Origin: JBBQKQ01 sp043719155
GTDB taxonomy: Bacteria > Patescibacteriota > Minisyncoccia > Phycocordibacterales > UBA5272
DNA: 35,323 nt
Assembly (NCBI GenBank): GCA_043719155.1
Contig: JAYSUJ010000017.1
Span: forward strand, 1 to 35,323
Direction of reading: 5' to 3'
A program made the translations under genes and the position numbers. The notes below the pieces were generated by a model that was not told the origin of the DNA, did no database searches, and saw only the letters and a list, made by a program, of their open reading frames with translations. This document shows positions 1 through 7,771 of the stretch, piece after piece (the stretch's first letter is position 1; each line of letters opens with the position of its first letter).

Positions 1-76
1 ATAGTGGTATTTTACAATACCGGTTTGCTAGTGCCCTCTAAGGAGCAAGCTCCCTAGAAACCCACTAGTGCTAGTT
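1..76 (+). other. Structured non-coding segment before the NAMPT 3' fragment (possible intron 3' end)
   Basis: All three forward frames contain stops here, so the NAMPT reading frame cannot continue upstream. The segment folds well on paper. There is a 6-bp hairpin GGTATT/AATACC at 6-21. There is also a nested structure with outer stem CTAGTG (28-33)/CACTAG (63-68) and inner stem CTA-GGAG/CTCC-TAG (38-57). NAMPT-like coding sequence begins just after it. This fits the 3' end of a self-splicing intron inserted at a conserved active-site codon. The assignment is an inference, because only about 70 nt are visible and no group I or II core can be verified. Confidence 0.4.
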
Positions 77-436
77 GCATTTCAAACTAGAATTTTAGAA
101 CATTTGAAAGACAACGGCTGGTCGGCTGACAACGTGGCCTTCGGCTCTGGCGGCGGACTCTTGCAAAATGTCAATCGCGACACTTGCAAGTTTGCCATCA
201 AATGCTCGGCGGCCAAGATCGACAACGTGTGGCAGGAAGTCTACAAAGACCCTGTCACCGACCCGGGCAAACGGTCCAAGAAAGGACTGCTAAAGCTAGT
301 CCGTGAAAACGGAACACTCAAGACGGTCAATACGTCTGAGCCGGGTGAAGACTTGCTCGTGCCAGTTTTCAAAAACGGCGAGCTGCTCGTGGACCAGACC
401 TTTGCCGACATTCGCGCTCGCGCGAAGTTGGTTTAA
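68..436 (+). CDS. Nicotinamide phosphoribosyltransferase, C-terminal fragment
   Basis: This matches the C-terminal part of NAMPT/NadV-type enzymes, which join nicotinamide and PRPP to make nicotinamide mononucleotide in NAD salvage. Diagnostic stretches are NVAFGSGGGLLQ, RDTCKFAIKCSA and VYKDPVTDPGKRSKKG, followed by the family's usual short tail with VFKNGELL. Only about 120 residues of a roughly 450-500-residue enzyme are present. The GTG at 68 is just the first open codon; recognisable homology starts near 77 (around QTRILEHLK), so this is probably an exon or a truncated remnant rather than an independent start. The coding sequence is clearly richer in G+C than its neighbours. A terminator follows the stop codon. 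Confidence 0.8.
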   Translation: MLVAFQTRILEHLKDNGWSADNVAFGSGGGLLQNVNRDTCKFAIKCSAAKIDNVWQEVYKDPVTDPGKRSKKGLLKLVRENGTLKTVNTSEPGEDLLVPVFKNGELLVDQTFADIRARAKLV

Positions 437-458
437 TGGTTGGAAGATGAGTTATAAA

Positions 459-506
459 TGTCGGGTGTTCGCTTCTTTTACAGAAGCGGATATCCGGCAT
501 TTTTTA
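459..506 (+). terminator. Rho-independent terminator after the NAMPT fragment
   Basis: An outer stem TGTCGG/CCGGCA (one G-T wobble) and an inner stem CGCTTCT/AGAAGCG surround a short loop and are followed by a run of T at 500-505. Confidence 0.75.
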
Positions 507-520
507 TTTACTTTGATGCA

Positions 521-1279
521 CTACGATTTTTGCCAAGCAAGTTCAAACAATTCAGACATTATCTTGGATAGACCGTTACTTTCTATGCTAAAACCAAATA
601 CCTCGTCCTCAAAAGAGGCAAAGAAAATTCTGTCGTCGTATATTTCCAAACTGGTTGAAGAGTCTGAAATAGATTTTGAAAATCTTGTTTCTCTTAAATC
701 TAAATGATCATACTTAGACCACTTTGCAACCTCAGATTCTTTTCCAGTTATGAGTATTTTAGCTGGGACGTTCTTTTTTAAGCGCTCTTTTACATATGTT
801 TGTATCCATTTCTGACCTAAAATATTTACTACATTTGCCGAGGAAATACTTTTCACCACTTTGGTTGAGCTCAAATTTAAGCAAAGTAAATACGCATTTC
901 GGATTTCTTCGGCATTTTCGTAGTAAGTAATACCTGTATCTTTTTTATTTTTTAAATTCCTAAGTAAAATGGGGAATATTTCATTTATTGTTTGCTCTCT
1001 GTCCGCTTGTATTGTTTTTAAAACATTCGGGTTTGAGGCTATGAAAAGTTTTTTCTTGCCTTTTTTAGAAATTGCAAAGTAACCAAGTGATATTAAATGA
1101 TTTACAGAGTCATAAATCGTGGTTCTCGGTAAATTATTTTTTTTAGCTAAGTTTAAAATTGTAGTAGCTCCAAGCTCAAGCCCTGAAATGTATATTTTAG
1201 CTTCATTTTCAGAAAGCCCCAACTTCGTTAATTGTTTAGTTGTGTTCATTTGTGTATTTTGTCGTATTTCTCGACACAT
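521..1279 (-). CDS. TrmB-family transcriptional regulator
   Basis: 252 residues. The N-terminal winged helix (about residues 15-85) has the TrmB pattern: LGLSENEAKIYISGLELG, then NLPRTTIYDSVNHLISLGY, where the recognition helix follows PRTTIYD. The remainder (about 90-250) resembles the TrmB effector/PLD-like domain (YYENAEEIRNAY, ILITGKESEVAKWS). These proteins are usually repressors or activators that respond to sugars or other small molecules. The gene is divergent from the ABC importer starting at 1388, about 110 bp away, which makes that operon its likely target. The start at 1279 rather than the ATG at 1249 is favoured because a good promoter places TAGAAT only 6 nt upstream, giving a leaderless message. 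Confidence 0.8.
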   Translation of the reverse strand: MCREIRQNTQMNTTKQLTKLGLSENEAKIYISGLELGATTILNLAKKNNLPRTTIYDSVNHLISLGYFAISKKGKKKLFIASNPNVLKTIQADREQTINEIFPILLRNLKNKKDTGITYYENAEEIRNAYLLCLNLSSTKVVKSISSANVVNILGQKWIQTYVKERLKKNVPAKILITGKESEVAKWSKYDHLDLRETRFSKSISDSSTSLEIYDDRIFFASFEDEVFGFSIESNGLSKIMSELFELAWQKS

Positions 1280-1285
1280 TTTTAA

Positions 1286-1314
1286 ATTCTAACAAATTCA
1301 TATAAATTAAGCAA
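1286..1314 (-). promoter_or_regulatory. Sigma70-type promoter of the TrmB-like gene
   Basis: On the minus strand, TTGCTT (1309-1314), a 17-bp spacer and TAGAAT (1286-1291) lie 6 nt before the ATG at 1279. The short distance implies a leaderless transcript. Confidence 0.6.
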
Positions 1315-1348
1315 TTAATTGGTTTTTTTATTTGTCTAAAAACTTATT

Positions 1349-1378
1349 TTGACGAAATTTAATTCAGAATGATATATT
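1349..1378 (+). promoter_or_regulatory. Promoter of the ABC importer operon
   Basis: TTGACG (1349-1354), an 18-bp spacer and TATATT (1373-1378) lie 9 nt before the ATG at 1388. The region between the two divergent starts is the natural place for a TrmB operator, although no clear palindrome stands out. Confidence 0.6.
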
Positions 1379-1387
1379 ATCCATAAT

Positions 1388-2368
1388 ATGAAAAGAAAAA
1401 TTTATTTAGTGGCCAGCTTGGCTATATTTTTAGTGATAGTGTACCAGCTTTTTCATGCGCAGGTCAGTTTAATGACTCAAGTTGGGGGTAAAAAAATTGG
1501 AATAACCCAGATTGTTGATTACCCAGCTTTAAATGAGGTAAGGGCAGGGATAATATCAGGTCTTGCGAAGAGCGGGTATGTGGAGGGCAAAAATTTGGAA
1601 ATTATATATCAAAACTCAAAAGGAGACGCTTCACTTATCCCACAAATTATAAAAAATTTTATTGCGCAAAAGGTTGATGTTATAGTGCCAATAACTACAC
1701 CGTCCACACTTTCTGCCGTAGCAAGCAAAACAAATATCCCAATTGTTTTTGGCGGAGTCACAGATCCAGTATCAACAAAGATAGTGAGGTCGCTAGAACA
1801 TACTGGTGGAAACATTACAGGAACAAGTGACCAATGGCCTTTTGAAAGACAGGTAGCAATATATCTAGAGCTTTTTCCAGCCACAAAAAGTATTGGCATG
1901 TTGTACAAGCCAGGCGACGATGTTTCTAAAATCGCACAAGATAAGGTAGAAAAATTAGCCAAAGATAAAAATATTATTTTTAAAAAATACTCGGTTTCCC
2001 AAACTTCAGACATATACGCTGTGGCTAAAAGGGCGTTTAGAGAAGTTGATTTTATCTATTTAGGAATTGATGCATTTGTGCTGAATGCAAGCCCTCAAGT
2101 CTTAAAAGCTTCTAGGGAAAGTGGTAAAAATTTGGTTGCAGGGGATGATAGCTTAGTAAAAGACGGAGTGATCTTGGCTTTTTCTATAAATATGTTTGAC
2201 CTTGGGGTTAAAACTGGTGAGTACGTTGCAAGAGTTTTAAATGGAGAAAAACCGTCAGAAATACCTGTTTACGTTGTGAGTTTTGCAAAGCCAGTAATAA
2301 ATAAAAAGCTGGCAGAAAAATTTAACTTAAATCTAAGTGAAATAAAAGATGTTACATTGGTTGAATAA
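1388..2368 (+). CDS. ABC transporter substrate-binding protein (ABC_sub_bind / TrpX-like)
   Basis: 326 residues. A hydrophobic N-terminal segment (about residues 5-25) has no lipobox Cys, so it probably acts as a membrane anchor. The rest is a periplasmic-binding fold of the ABC_sub_bind family: VGGKKIGITQIVDYPALNEV, GLAKSGYVEGKNLEI, IPQIIKNFIAQKVDVIVPI, IPIVFGGVTDPV, NITGTSD. This family includes TrpX-like proteins, binding components for tryptophan/tyrosine-type importers. The gene is first in a three-gene operon and overlaps the permease by 20 bp. In an amino-acid auxotroph it would plausibly bring in an aromatic amino acid, but the ligand cannot be read from the sequence. Confidence 0.85.
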   Translation: MKRKIYLVASLAIFLVIVYQLFHAQVSLMTQVGGKKIGITQIVDYPALNEVRAGIISGLAKSGYVEGKNLEIIYQNSKGDASLIPQIIKNFIAQKVDVIVPITTPSTLSAVASKTNIPIVFGGVTDPVSTKIVRSLEHTGGNITGTSDQWPFERQVAIYLELFPATKSIGMLYKPGDDVSKIAQDKVEKLAKDKNIIFKKYSVSQTSDIYAVAKRAFREVDFIYLGIDAFVLNASPQVLKASRESGKNLVAGDDSLVKDGVILAFSINMFDLGVKTGEYVARVLNGEKPSEIPVYVVSFAKPVINKKLAEKFNLNLSEIKDVTLVE

Positions 2369-3251
2369 AATGCTAGGAATCATATTTTTTTCAGAAAATT
2401 TCTTGCTCCAGTTTTTACCTCTGTGTTTTATAACCTTAGGAGTATGGTTGGTTTTAGATTGTCTAAAATACCCAGACATGTCTTCTGCAGGTTCTTTTGT
2501 AGTGGGAGCTGCTATGTTCTCAATTTCTTTATCCAGCCTTAAACTTAGTTTTTTGTTTTGTCTTTTTATCGCAGCTATTGCTTCTGGTATGGTTGGTGTT
2601 ATTACTTGTATTATTTCCTTTACTTTTAAAGTAAATAAAATTATTGCTGGTTTTTTAACCTCCAGTGTAATCATTGTTTGGTCTAGTTTTTTTATTGAAA
2701 AAACAATTAGTCTTTTGGACACAGAAAGTATTTTCTTGAGTCATTTAAATGTATTCTTCTTGGGTATTTATTTGTGTATTTTTGTATCAGTAATTTTGTT
2801 TTTTACAACTAAGCAAGGTTTAGAAGTTTTATACATTGGGGGTAGTCCACCCCAGAATAGTTTTTTGCAAAGTAAATCTTTTCGCATAAATATGCTATTT
2901 CTTTTTTTGGGTAATGCAATTGTGGGTATTGGCGGAGTAATACAAGTCAATTTGGTGGGTGGTTACAGTAGTGGGTTTGAGGTTGGTGTGCTGCTAAATA
3001 GCATGACAAGTATTTTTCTCGGAAAATACTTAATTAGTTTACTTTTGAGGAGAAAATATCTTAGTGCGTGTGAAAAAAATGTAGCTCAATTTTTTGGAGT
3101 TCTCGCGTATTCCACTGTTGTTACATCCTTAATTTTTGTATTTAATCTAAGTGAAATAAGAGGGATTCAAATACTAATTTGTTTTGTGGCTATTTCTTTT
3201 TTGAGTTTTTATGGAAAGTATAATTTGAATTTAAATAAAACCTTTATTTAA
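2349..3251 (+). CDS. ABC transporter permease (BPD_transp_2 / TrpY-like)
   Basis: 300 residues, almost entirely hydrophobic, with about eight predicted membrane segments. The pattern matches the permeases that accompany ABC_sub_bind proteins: a conserved early segment with PDMSSAGSFVVGAAM, and a later EVLYIGGSPPQNSF cytoplasmic loop followed by NAIVGIGGVIQVNLVGGYSSG. It overlaps the preceding gene by 20 bp and is followed 6 bp later by the ATPase, so the three are probably translated together. Substrate assignment is inherited from the TrpXYZ-like gene order and is inference only. Confidence 0.8.
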   Translation: MLHWLNKMLGIIFFSENFLLQFLPLCFITLGVWLVLDCLKYPDMSSAGSFVVGAAMFSISLSSLKLSFLFCLFIAAIASGMVGVITCIISFTFKVNKIIAGFLTSSVIIVWSSFFIEKTISLLDTESIFLSHLNVFFLGIYLCIFVSVILFFTTKQGLEVLYIGGSPPQNSFLQSKSFRINMLFLFLGNAIVGIGGVIQVNLVGGYSSGFEVGVLLNSMTSIFLGKYLISLLLRRKYLSACEKNVAQFFGVLAYSTVVTSLIFVFNLSEIRGIQILICFVAISFLSFYGKYNLNLNKTFI

Positions 3252-3257
3252 AATTAT

Positions 3258-3809
3258 ATGAAAAAAATAGAACTAAAAAATTTTAATTACTTCTATGATA
3301 ACTTTCATGCGGTTAAAAATGTTAATTTTTGTTTCAAAATTGGGAATATTTATAGAGTAGTTGGTAAAAATGGTTGTGGTAAAAGTACTTTATTAAAAGC
3401 AATTGCTAATATGGAAAAAGATTTAAAAGTTGTGTACCTAGACCAAAATTTTTATGCTAATTTGGCTGATGAATTAACTGTGGACCAGCATTTAAAAATA
3501 TTTGGAGATACAAACATAAAGAGAGTTTGCTTAAAATTTGGTGTTGTCTTGAGCATTTATAATGCAGGGGCTGAGTATGTAGGTAATTTGTCAGGCGGAC
3601 AAAAACAGGTACTTGCATTACTTCTTTCACTTTTTCAAAATGCAGATTTTTATTGCTTAGATGAATTTGTTTCCGCAATGGACTCTGAATCAACTAAAAA
3701 AGCTTTACAAATTGTAGAGAATTTTAGAACTAAAAACCCCATAGGTATTATTTACGTGTCACATTTCGAGGCACTTTTCGCGAATGAATTATTGCTGAGC
3801 TTGGACTAA
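3258..3809 (+). CDS. ABC transporter ATPase, compact form (TrpZ-like)
   Basis: 183 residues, short for a nucleotide-binding subunit (commonly 220-260). All core motifs are present: Walker A GKNGCGKST at 36-44, Q-loop Q63, signature LSGGQKQ starting at 111, Walker B FYCLDEF with E136, and H-loop H169 (YVSHFE). The usual DEP is DEF here and the alpha-helical subdomain is trimmed, which accounts for the reduced length. It ends the importer operon and runs convergently into mutM with only a 4-bp gap. Energising the permease encoded just upstream is the obvious role. Confidence 0.85.
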   Translation: MKKIELKNFNYFYDNFHAVKNVNFCFKIGNIYRVVGKNGCGKSTLLKAIANMEKDLKVVYLDQNFYANLADELTVDQHLKIFGDTNIKRVCLKFGVVLSIYNAGAEYVGNLSGGQKQVLALLLSLFQNADFYCLDEFVSAMDSESTKKALQIVENFRTKNPIGIIYVSHFEALFANELLLSLD

Positions 3810-3813
3810 TTTT

Positions 3814-4770
3814 TTAAATCTGATGCACCTGGCAAAAATGTGTACCGCGGCCGCTCATATTTATTTTTTCAATTATACCTGTGCATATAAATGGAGCTAC
3901 TCCCCCTTTATCTAAAGGGGGTTGGGGGGATTTAAATTTACACTTCTGTCCAGTTTTCTGATATGCATTGTGAAAGTCGGCATAGTTACCGCGCTTTCCA
4001 TCAGCAAGTAAATAATTAGCAATGCTAGATCCTCCAGAGTTTATGGCTCTTTCCAAAATTATTTTGATATTTTCATAAATTTTTTCAAGTTCAAAATCTT
4101 TCAAACTTTTTATTGGACGAGTAGGGAGTACCGAGCTGGCCCACAAAACTTCATCACAATAAATGTTGCCGCAGCCTACCACAATTTTCTGTTCCAAAAG
4201 CACTTTTTTAATTGGCAGGCTAAAAGAATTTTTACTTTTGCTTGCCATTTTTTTTAGTTCATTTTTAAAATATTCTAAAGTAAAATTTTCACTAAATGGT
4301 TCTAAGCCTAAATTTTTAAAATGGTCTGAGAGCTGCTCCTCTCCTTTGTAAGGAGAGGCTGGGTGAGGTAGCTGTTCTTTAAAATACAAAACATAACCAA
4401 ACTGCCGCACGTCGTTGTAGTAAAGTGTGCCGTTGTCTAATTTAAAAATAATGTATGTGTGTTTGTGGGGGAATTGGGGGGATTTATCTGGGACAAATAC
4501 CAGTTGGCCTGTCATTTTCAAATGCACTAAAATTATTTCTTGAGTTTCTAAAATAATTATTAAATTTTTGGCTCTTCTTTGGATTTCAACTATTTTTTTA
4601 CCTCTTAAATTCTCTGTAAACTCTGTTGTTTTGTTTTTGTCGGCATATCTAGTTGTACCTTTACCAGAAACTAATTTTTCATTCAAAATTTTTACTTCTA
4701 AAATAGTACTTCCGACAATAGTTTTCACTAGTCCTCTTCGTAAGGCTTCTACTTCTGGCAGTTCTGGCAT
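3814..4770 (-). CDS. mutM: Formamidopyrimidine-DNA glycosylase (Fpg/MutM) with palindromic-element insertions
   Basis: 318 residues, longer than the usual 270-290. It removes oxidised purines such as 8-oxoguanine. The N-terminus MPELPEVEALRRGL supplies the catalytic Pro2 and Glu3. The helix-two-turn-helix region reads VGCGNIYCDEVLWASSVLP. The C-terminal zinc finger is modified. After the first Cys (GQKC) there is an extra block KSPQPPLDKGG, then ICTG, THFC and QVH, so the last ligand is His rather than Cys. A second block, PHPASPYKGEE, sits in the mid-protein linker. Both blocks are encoded by inverted repeats. A minus-strand TATAAT (4781-4786) lies 10 nt upstream of the start. Confidence 0.92.
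   Translation of the reverse strand: MPELPEVEALRRGLVKTIVGSTILEVKILNEKLVSGKGTTRYADKNKTTEFTENLRGKKIVEIQRRAKNLIIILETQEIILVHLKMTGQLVFVPDKSPQFPHKHTYIIFKLDNGTLYYNDVRQFGYVLYFKEQLPHPASPYKGEEQLSDHFKNLGLEPFSENFTLEYFKNELKKMASKSKNSFSLPIKKVLLEQKIVVGCGNIYCDEVLWASSVLPTRPIKSLKDFELEKIYENIKIILERAINSGGSSIANYLLADGKRGNYADFHNAYQKTGQKCKFKSPQPPLDKGGVAPFICTGIIEKINMSGRGTHFCQVHQI
3901..3933 (-). repeat. Palindromic repeat element inside mutM (zinc-finger copy)
   Basis: A perfect inverted repeat CCCCCTTTA (3902-3910)/TAAAGGGGG (3913-3921) is followed by a G-rich tail. Read in the mutM frame it encodes KSPQPPLDKGG, a peptide typical of mobile palindromic elements that tolerate in-frame insertion into proteins. It splits the first two metal ligands of the zinc finger. 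Confidence 0.75.
4338..4358 (-). repeat. Palindromic repeat element inside mutM (linker copy)
   Basis: Inverted repeat CCTCTCCTT (4338-4346)/AAGGAGAGG (4350-4358) with a 3-nt loop, followed by a GGGTGAGG tail to about 4368. In frame it gives PHPASPYKGEE between the Fpg N-terminal domain and the H2TH domain. It is a different element type from the one at 3901. Confidence 0.7.
4462..4488 (-). repeat. Possible degenerate third palindromic-element remnant in mutM
   Basis: On the minus strand this begins AAATCCCCCCAA, identical to one flank of the 3901 element, and encodes KSPQFPHK. The inverted arm is missing, so it is either a decayed copy or a coincidence. Confidence 0.35.
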
Positions 4771-4846
4771 ATTTTTTTACATTATAGCAATTTTTTGTAA
4801 TTTATTTTAAAATATAAAAGGTGTAGCAAAAGAAAGGACCTACAAA

Positions 4847-5491
4847 ATGGTGTTGCAACCTAACAGTTTGACTTTGATTCGCCACGGTGAAAGTGAGGGT
4901 AATCTTTGGGCAAGTAAAAACCCAAAACGTCCATTTCTAGACGAAACTGGTCAACTAAAGCCAACTCATGAACATGTCTTGACACCTCTGGGGGTCAAAC
5001 AAGCACTGTGTACTGAAGAATACATCCGCGACAAGGGTGCCACATTCAACGTTCACATGACTTCCCAGTACAAGCGGGCTCAAGAAACTTTTGGTCTAAT
5101 TTTCCCTAAAGTATCCGAGCCTGAGGTTCGCAGTGATCTGAACGAACATCAGCGAGGCTATGTTAGTTTGGGTTACGAGCATCATCTCGAGGCCGACGCC
5201 AGAAAAGTAAATGGAAAAGAACATCATCGACCTCTTGGCGGTGAAAGTAAAGCTGACCTTGACCAACGTATTCGGTCATTTCTCATGTGGTTGTCACTTT
5301 ACCATGATCACGAAAGTGTAGTGGTGGTTGGCCACGGAGCTTGGATTCTGCGTTGTTACATGATACTTGAGCAAGCTGAAAGACCAAGTTGGGATATTCC
5401 AAATTCGTCGGTTATGACTTTTGAGAGAACTGGCTGGAACAAGCGTTTGAGGATGCAAAGCTTCGTGACCCCTTGGGAAGGCATGCTTTGA
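4847..5491 (+). CDS. Histidine phosphatase superfamily protein
   Basis: 214 residues. The N-terminal LIRHGESEGN carries the phosphohistidine motif RHG. A second catalytic region VVVVGHGAWILR lies near residue 160, and the mid-protein QYKRAQETFGLIF gives the conserved Arg. This superfamily covers phosphoglycerate mutases, cobalamin/alpha-ribazole phosphatases and general phosphatases. The substrate cannot be fixed here, and the phosphatase branch is more likely than a glycolytic mutase. Unlike most neighbours it has a Shine-Dalgarno-like AAAGGA (4833-4838) 8 nt before the ATG, and its G+C content is visibly higher. A strong terminator follows. Confidence 0.85.
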   Translation: MVLQPNSLTLIRHGESEGNLWASKNPKRPFLDETGQLKPTHEHVLTPLGVKQALCTEEYIRDKGATFNVHMTSQYKRAQETFGLIFPKVSEPEVRSDLNEHQRGYVSLGYEHHLEADARKVNGKEHHRPLGGESKADLDQRIRSFLMWLSLYHDHESVVVVGHGAWILRCYMILEQAERPSWDIPNSSVMTFERTGWNKRLRMQSFVTPWEGML

Positions 5492-5513
5492 GGCTAGAGG
5501 TTCAAAACAAATA

Positions 5514-5541
5514 GGGCGGCGCGAAGCGCCGCCCTTTATTT
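5514..5541 (+). terminator. Strong G+C-rich terminator between convergent genes
   Basis: A 9-bp perfect stem GGGCGGCGC/GCGCCGCCC with a GAA loop is followed by TTTATTTA. It ends the phosphatase gene and abuts the stop of the convergent gene at 5536. Confidence 0.85.
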
Positions 5542-5793
5542 ATTCTTCTTTCCAAATATTTTATACAAACCATAGACGGCGATCGCAAACCAGACAACTT
5601 CCAAATAAAAATTGGGTAGAGAGTTTTTTACTAAAGCAGTGTAGCCAAGCCCAAAGGCTCCGACAATATTTATATAATGATAATTTTTATTTTGTGTATT
5701 CAAATAGCCATTTACATTTAAAAAGTAGGCGAGAACAATACAGAAAAAACCAATCCAACCAACCGCTTCTGCAAGAATATCTGTGTTTAACAT
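5536..5793 (-). CDS. Small membrane protein of the CBU_0592 type
   Basis: 85 residues with three hydrophobic segments. The pattern GWIGFFCIVLAYFLN, INIVGAFGLGYTA, EVVWFAIAVYGLYKI is typical of the small CBU_0592-like family of membrane proteins, whose function is unknown. The lysine-rich end (FGKKNK) is probably cytoplasmic. It stands alone between a convergent phosphatase gene and a divergent secreted protein gene. Confidence 0.7.
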   Translation of the reverse strand: MLNTDILAEAVGWIGFFCIVLAYFLNVNGYLNTQNKNYHYINIVGAFGLGYTALVKNSLPNFYLEVVWFAIAVYGLYKIFGKKNK

Positions 5794-5843
5794 GTCTACT
5801 TTATGTGTATTTAAATTTATTTTACTTTTAAGGATTATAACAC

Positions 5844-5849
5844 TATACT
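5844..5849 (+). promoter_or_regulatory. -10 element of the PG-binding protein gene
   Basis: TATACT lies 7 nt before the ATG at 5857, implying a leaderless message. No convincing -35 is seen. Confidence 0.45.
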
Positions 5850-5856
5850 TGTGTTT

Positions 5857-6801
5857 ATGAAAAAAATAATTTTGTTATTAACAATTCTATTAACAGCAAA
5901 TTTTTCATTTGCTACAAGCCCACTTAACCCAAATAATTTTCAAGCTATAGTAGCACTAGATGCAAAATTGTGTGAGGACAGTACTTTATCATTGGAAGCT
6001 AGAATTTCAAATTGTGGTAACTTAATTTTTCGTGCAAATGCGAAAATTTCCGAGCTAAAATCACAAACTCCTGTTAGCGTTGCAAATAGTGTTATTGGTT
6101 GCCAAAAAATTTCTCAGACTCTTTGGGAGGGGATGAGCGACAAAGAAGACGAAATACCTAAAATGGGAGTTAACAGCACAACGGCTGGTGATGTTTCGGG
6201 GTTACAATTTTTCTTAAACAAATTAGGATATCTTGGTTACTTGCCAGATTCTGATGTAAAAAGATATCCATATGAAGATAGTAAGTATGATAAGTACATT
6301 ACACAAGCTGTTAAAAAACTCCAAGCTAAACATAATATTAAACAAACAGGCTCTGTTGGTCCACAGACATTAGTCAAAATAAACTCTATGATTTGCGGGG
6401 ATACTATTGTACAAAAAAACGTAATTGACACAGGAAAATTTATTATTGAATTGCCTATTGGTTGGGTCTATACACCAAAACAAGGTACCGACAGTTTTGT
6501 CGGGGAGTTTGCAAATGGAAAAGAAAAATTTACTTTTGACTTTGGTCGATATGGCGGCAGGATACAAGATCCACCACAAGATGGACATACTGATAAATTT
6601 TATTTGGTAAATGGAAGAAGGGTGCAAGCTAGCCATGAAAGTACCAGCAAGGCTTCGTACTACAGTGTATACATCGAAACATCTAACCCAAACCTTGAGG
6701 TTGTAGAGAACAAAAATGGCCTAAGAATAGGCGGGGAGAACCTAAGCCAGAATGGTAGAAGTCTGTTACTAAACTCTATAAAAACAATTAATTTCAAATA
6801 A
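5857..6801 (+). CDS. Secreted protein with a peptidoglycan-binding domain
   Basis: 314 residues from the ATG at 5857; an in-frame GTG two codons earlier at 5851 is less likely because the -10 element sits just upstream. A signal peptide (MKKIILLLTILLTANFSFA) is followed by an N-terminal region of about 80 residues. Next comes a PG_binding_1-like domain (about residues 110-178) with GLQFFLNKLGYL and ITQAVKKLQAKHNI, then TGSVGPQTLVKINSM. The C-terminal domain (about 190-314) starts FIIELPIGWVY and resembles the small alpha/beta domains found in other secreted proteins, without a clear family. The likely role is attachment to, or remodelling of, the cell wall. Confidence 0.75.
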   Translation: MKKIILLLTILLTANFSFATSPLNPNNFQAIVALDAKLCEDSTLSLEARISNCGNLIFRANAKISELKSQTPVSVANSVIGCQKISQTLWEGMSDKEDEIPKMGVNSTTAGDVSGLQFFLNKLGYLGYLPDSDVKRYPYEDSKYDKYITQAVKKLQAKHNIKQTGSVGPQTLVKINSMICGDTIVQKNVIDTGKFIIELPIGWVYTPKQGTDSFVGEFANGKEKFTFDFGRYGGRIQDPPQDGHTDKFYLVNGRRVQASHESTSKASYYSVYIETSNPNLEVVENKNGLRIGGENLSQNGRSLLLNSIKTINFK

Positions 6802-6869
6802 TATAAATATATGCAAGGTATCCAAGTCCTAACTACGGAACTAAGTACAAAGTTAATACCCAGTAGTTG

Positions 6870-7769
6870 CTACATCTTCTTCAAAGCCTCAATTATAGAC
6901 TCTTTAGTTTTACCAACCAGTAAATAGCCGGTTTTATGATAAAAGGTCAGGCCCTCAACTCCCGTTTTTTCCACTAAAGCTTGGTCGGATAGACCTGTCC
7001 AAGACTTCTTAACTATTTTTTGCTCCATTGTGTTTTTATTTTTAGGAACTCCTTGGGCCATCCACACACCTTCCTCACGTTCGGAAACAATAAAGTCAAA
7101 ATCATTGTCGTCCATGTCTAGAAAGTCTTTCCAAGGCATGGGTTTGGGCAAAATCAAAGCGGCTAAAGAATCTGTTTTTAAAATATTTTTTTTAGACTTT
7201 AAAACTTTTTCGAATTCCTCTCGCGACTCTTCTTTGGAAAGGTGGGACTTTATTTCTCTTTCCATAAATCCTTTGGCAAATTTCACTGCTTCTAAAAAAG
7301 ATTTATACATGGTCTCTTCATTTCTTTCTTGATAGGGTGGTTTAAAAGAAAAAATAAAAGTTTCTGGGTCTAGTGGCTGCAATCCTTTTACACTTGGCTG
7401 GGAAGTTATGATGCCGTTATCATTTGCATCTATCACGGTCACAAATTCGTTACGAAACTTTGTCCAAACATTCTTATTTTCACAAACCTCCATTCCAAAA
7501 TGTTTCCAAACCAAGCCAAAAGAAGAGTAGGGAATATTTAAAAAACCTTTATCTGTAAAAGTTTCTTGATGATGGTCAAACCTGTTGATGTCCTCGTCGT
7601 AAATATGTCCCGTATCTACCACAAAATCGCCTTGTTCCCAAATCTCTGGGTCACGAGAGCGTATGACTTTGTATTTCTCCCCGATTTTGTCCAAATAAAT
7701 TTGTAAAGTTGCCACGGCAAACACGTCATCGGCGTGAAAGTTGGCGTTGTGGGTGACTATTTTTTTCAT
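6870..7769 (-). CDS. MYG1/UPF0160 family protein (DHH-like metal-dependent phosphoesterase fold)
   Basis: 299 residues. The N-terminus MKKIVTHNANFHADDVFAVA carries the family's HNxxFHxDD metal-binding motif. Later FVVDTGHIYD and NRFDHHQETF supply further His/Asp ligands, and VIDANDNGI matches the conserved VDxxDNG region. Eukaryotic MYG1 is reported to be a 3'-5' exonuclease; the bacterial proteins are less characterised. The gene begins 2 nt after the ruvA stop, so the two form an operon. A nuclease role next to a Holliday-junction protein is plausible but unproven. Confidence 0.85.
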   Translation of the reverse strand: MKKIVTHNANFHADDVFAVATLQIYLDKIGEKYKVIRSRDPEIWEQGDFVVDTGHIYDEDINRFDHHQETFTDKGFLNIPYSSFGLVWKHFGMEVCENKNVWTKFRNEFVTVIDANDNGIITSQPSVKGLQPLDPETFIFSFKPPYQERNEETMYKSFLEAVKFAKGFMEREIKSHLSKEESREEFEKVLKSKKNILKTDSLAALILPKPMPWKDFLDMDDNDFDFIVSEREEGVWMAQGVPKNKNTMEQKIVKKSWTGLSDQALVEKTGVEGLTFYHKTGYLLVGKTKESIIEALKKM

Positions 7770-7771
7770 AT

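Noticed and set aside
303..707. Open frame running from the NAMPT fragment into the region opposite the TrmB gene
   Set aside because: It crosses the clear terminator at 459-506 and overlaps two real genes; its protein shows no family features.
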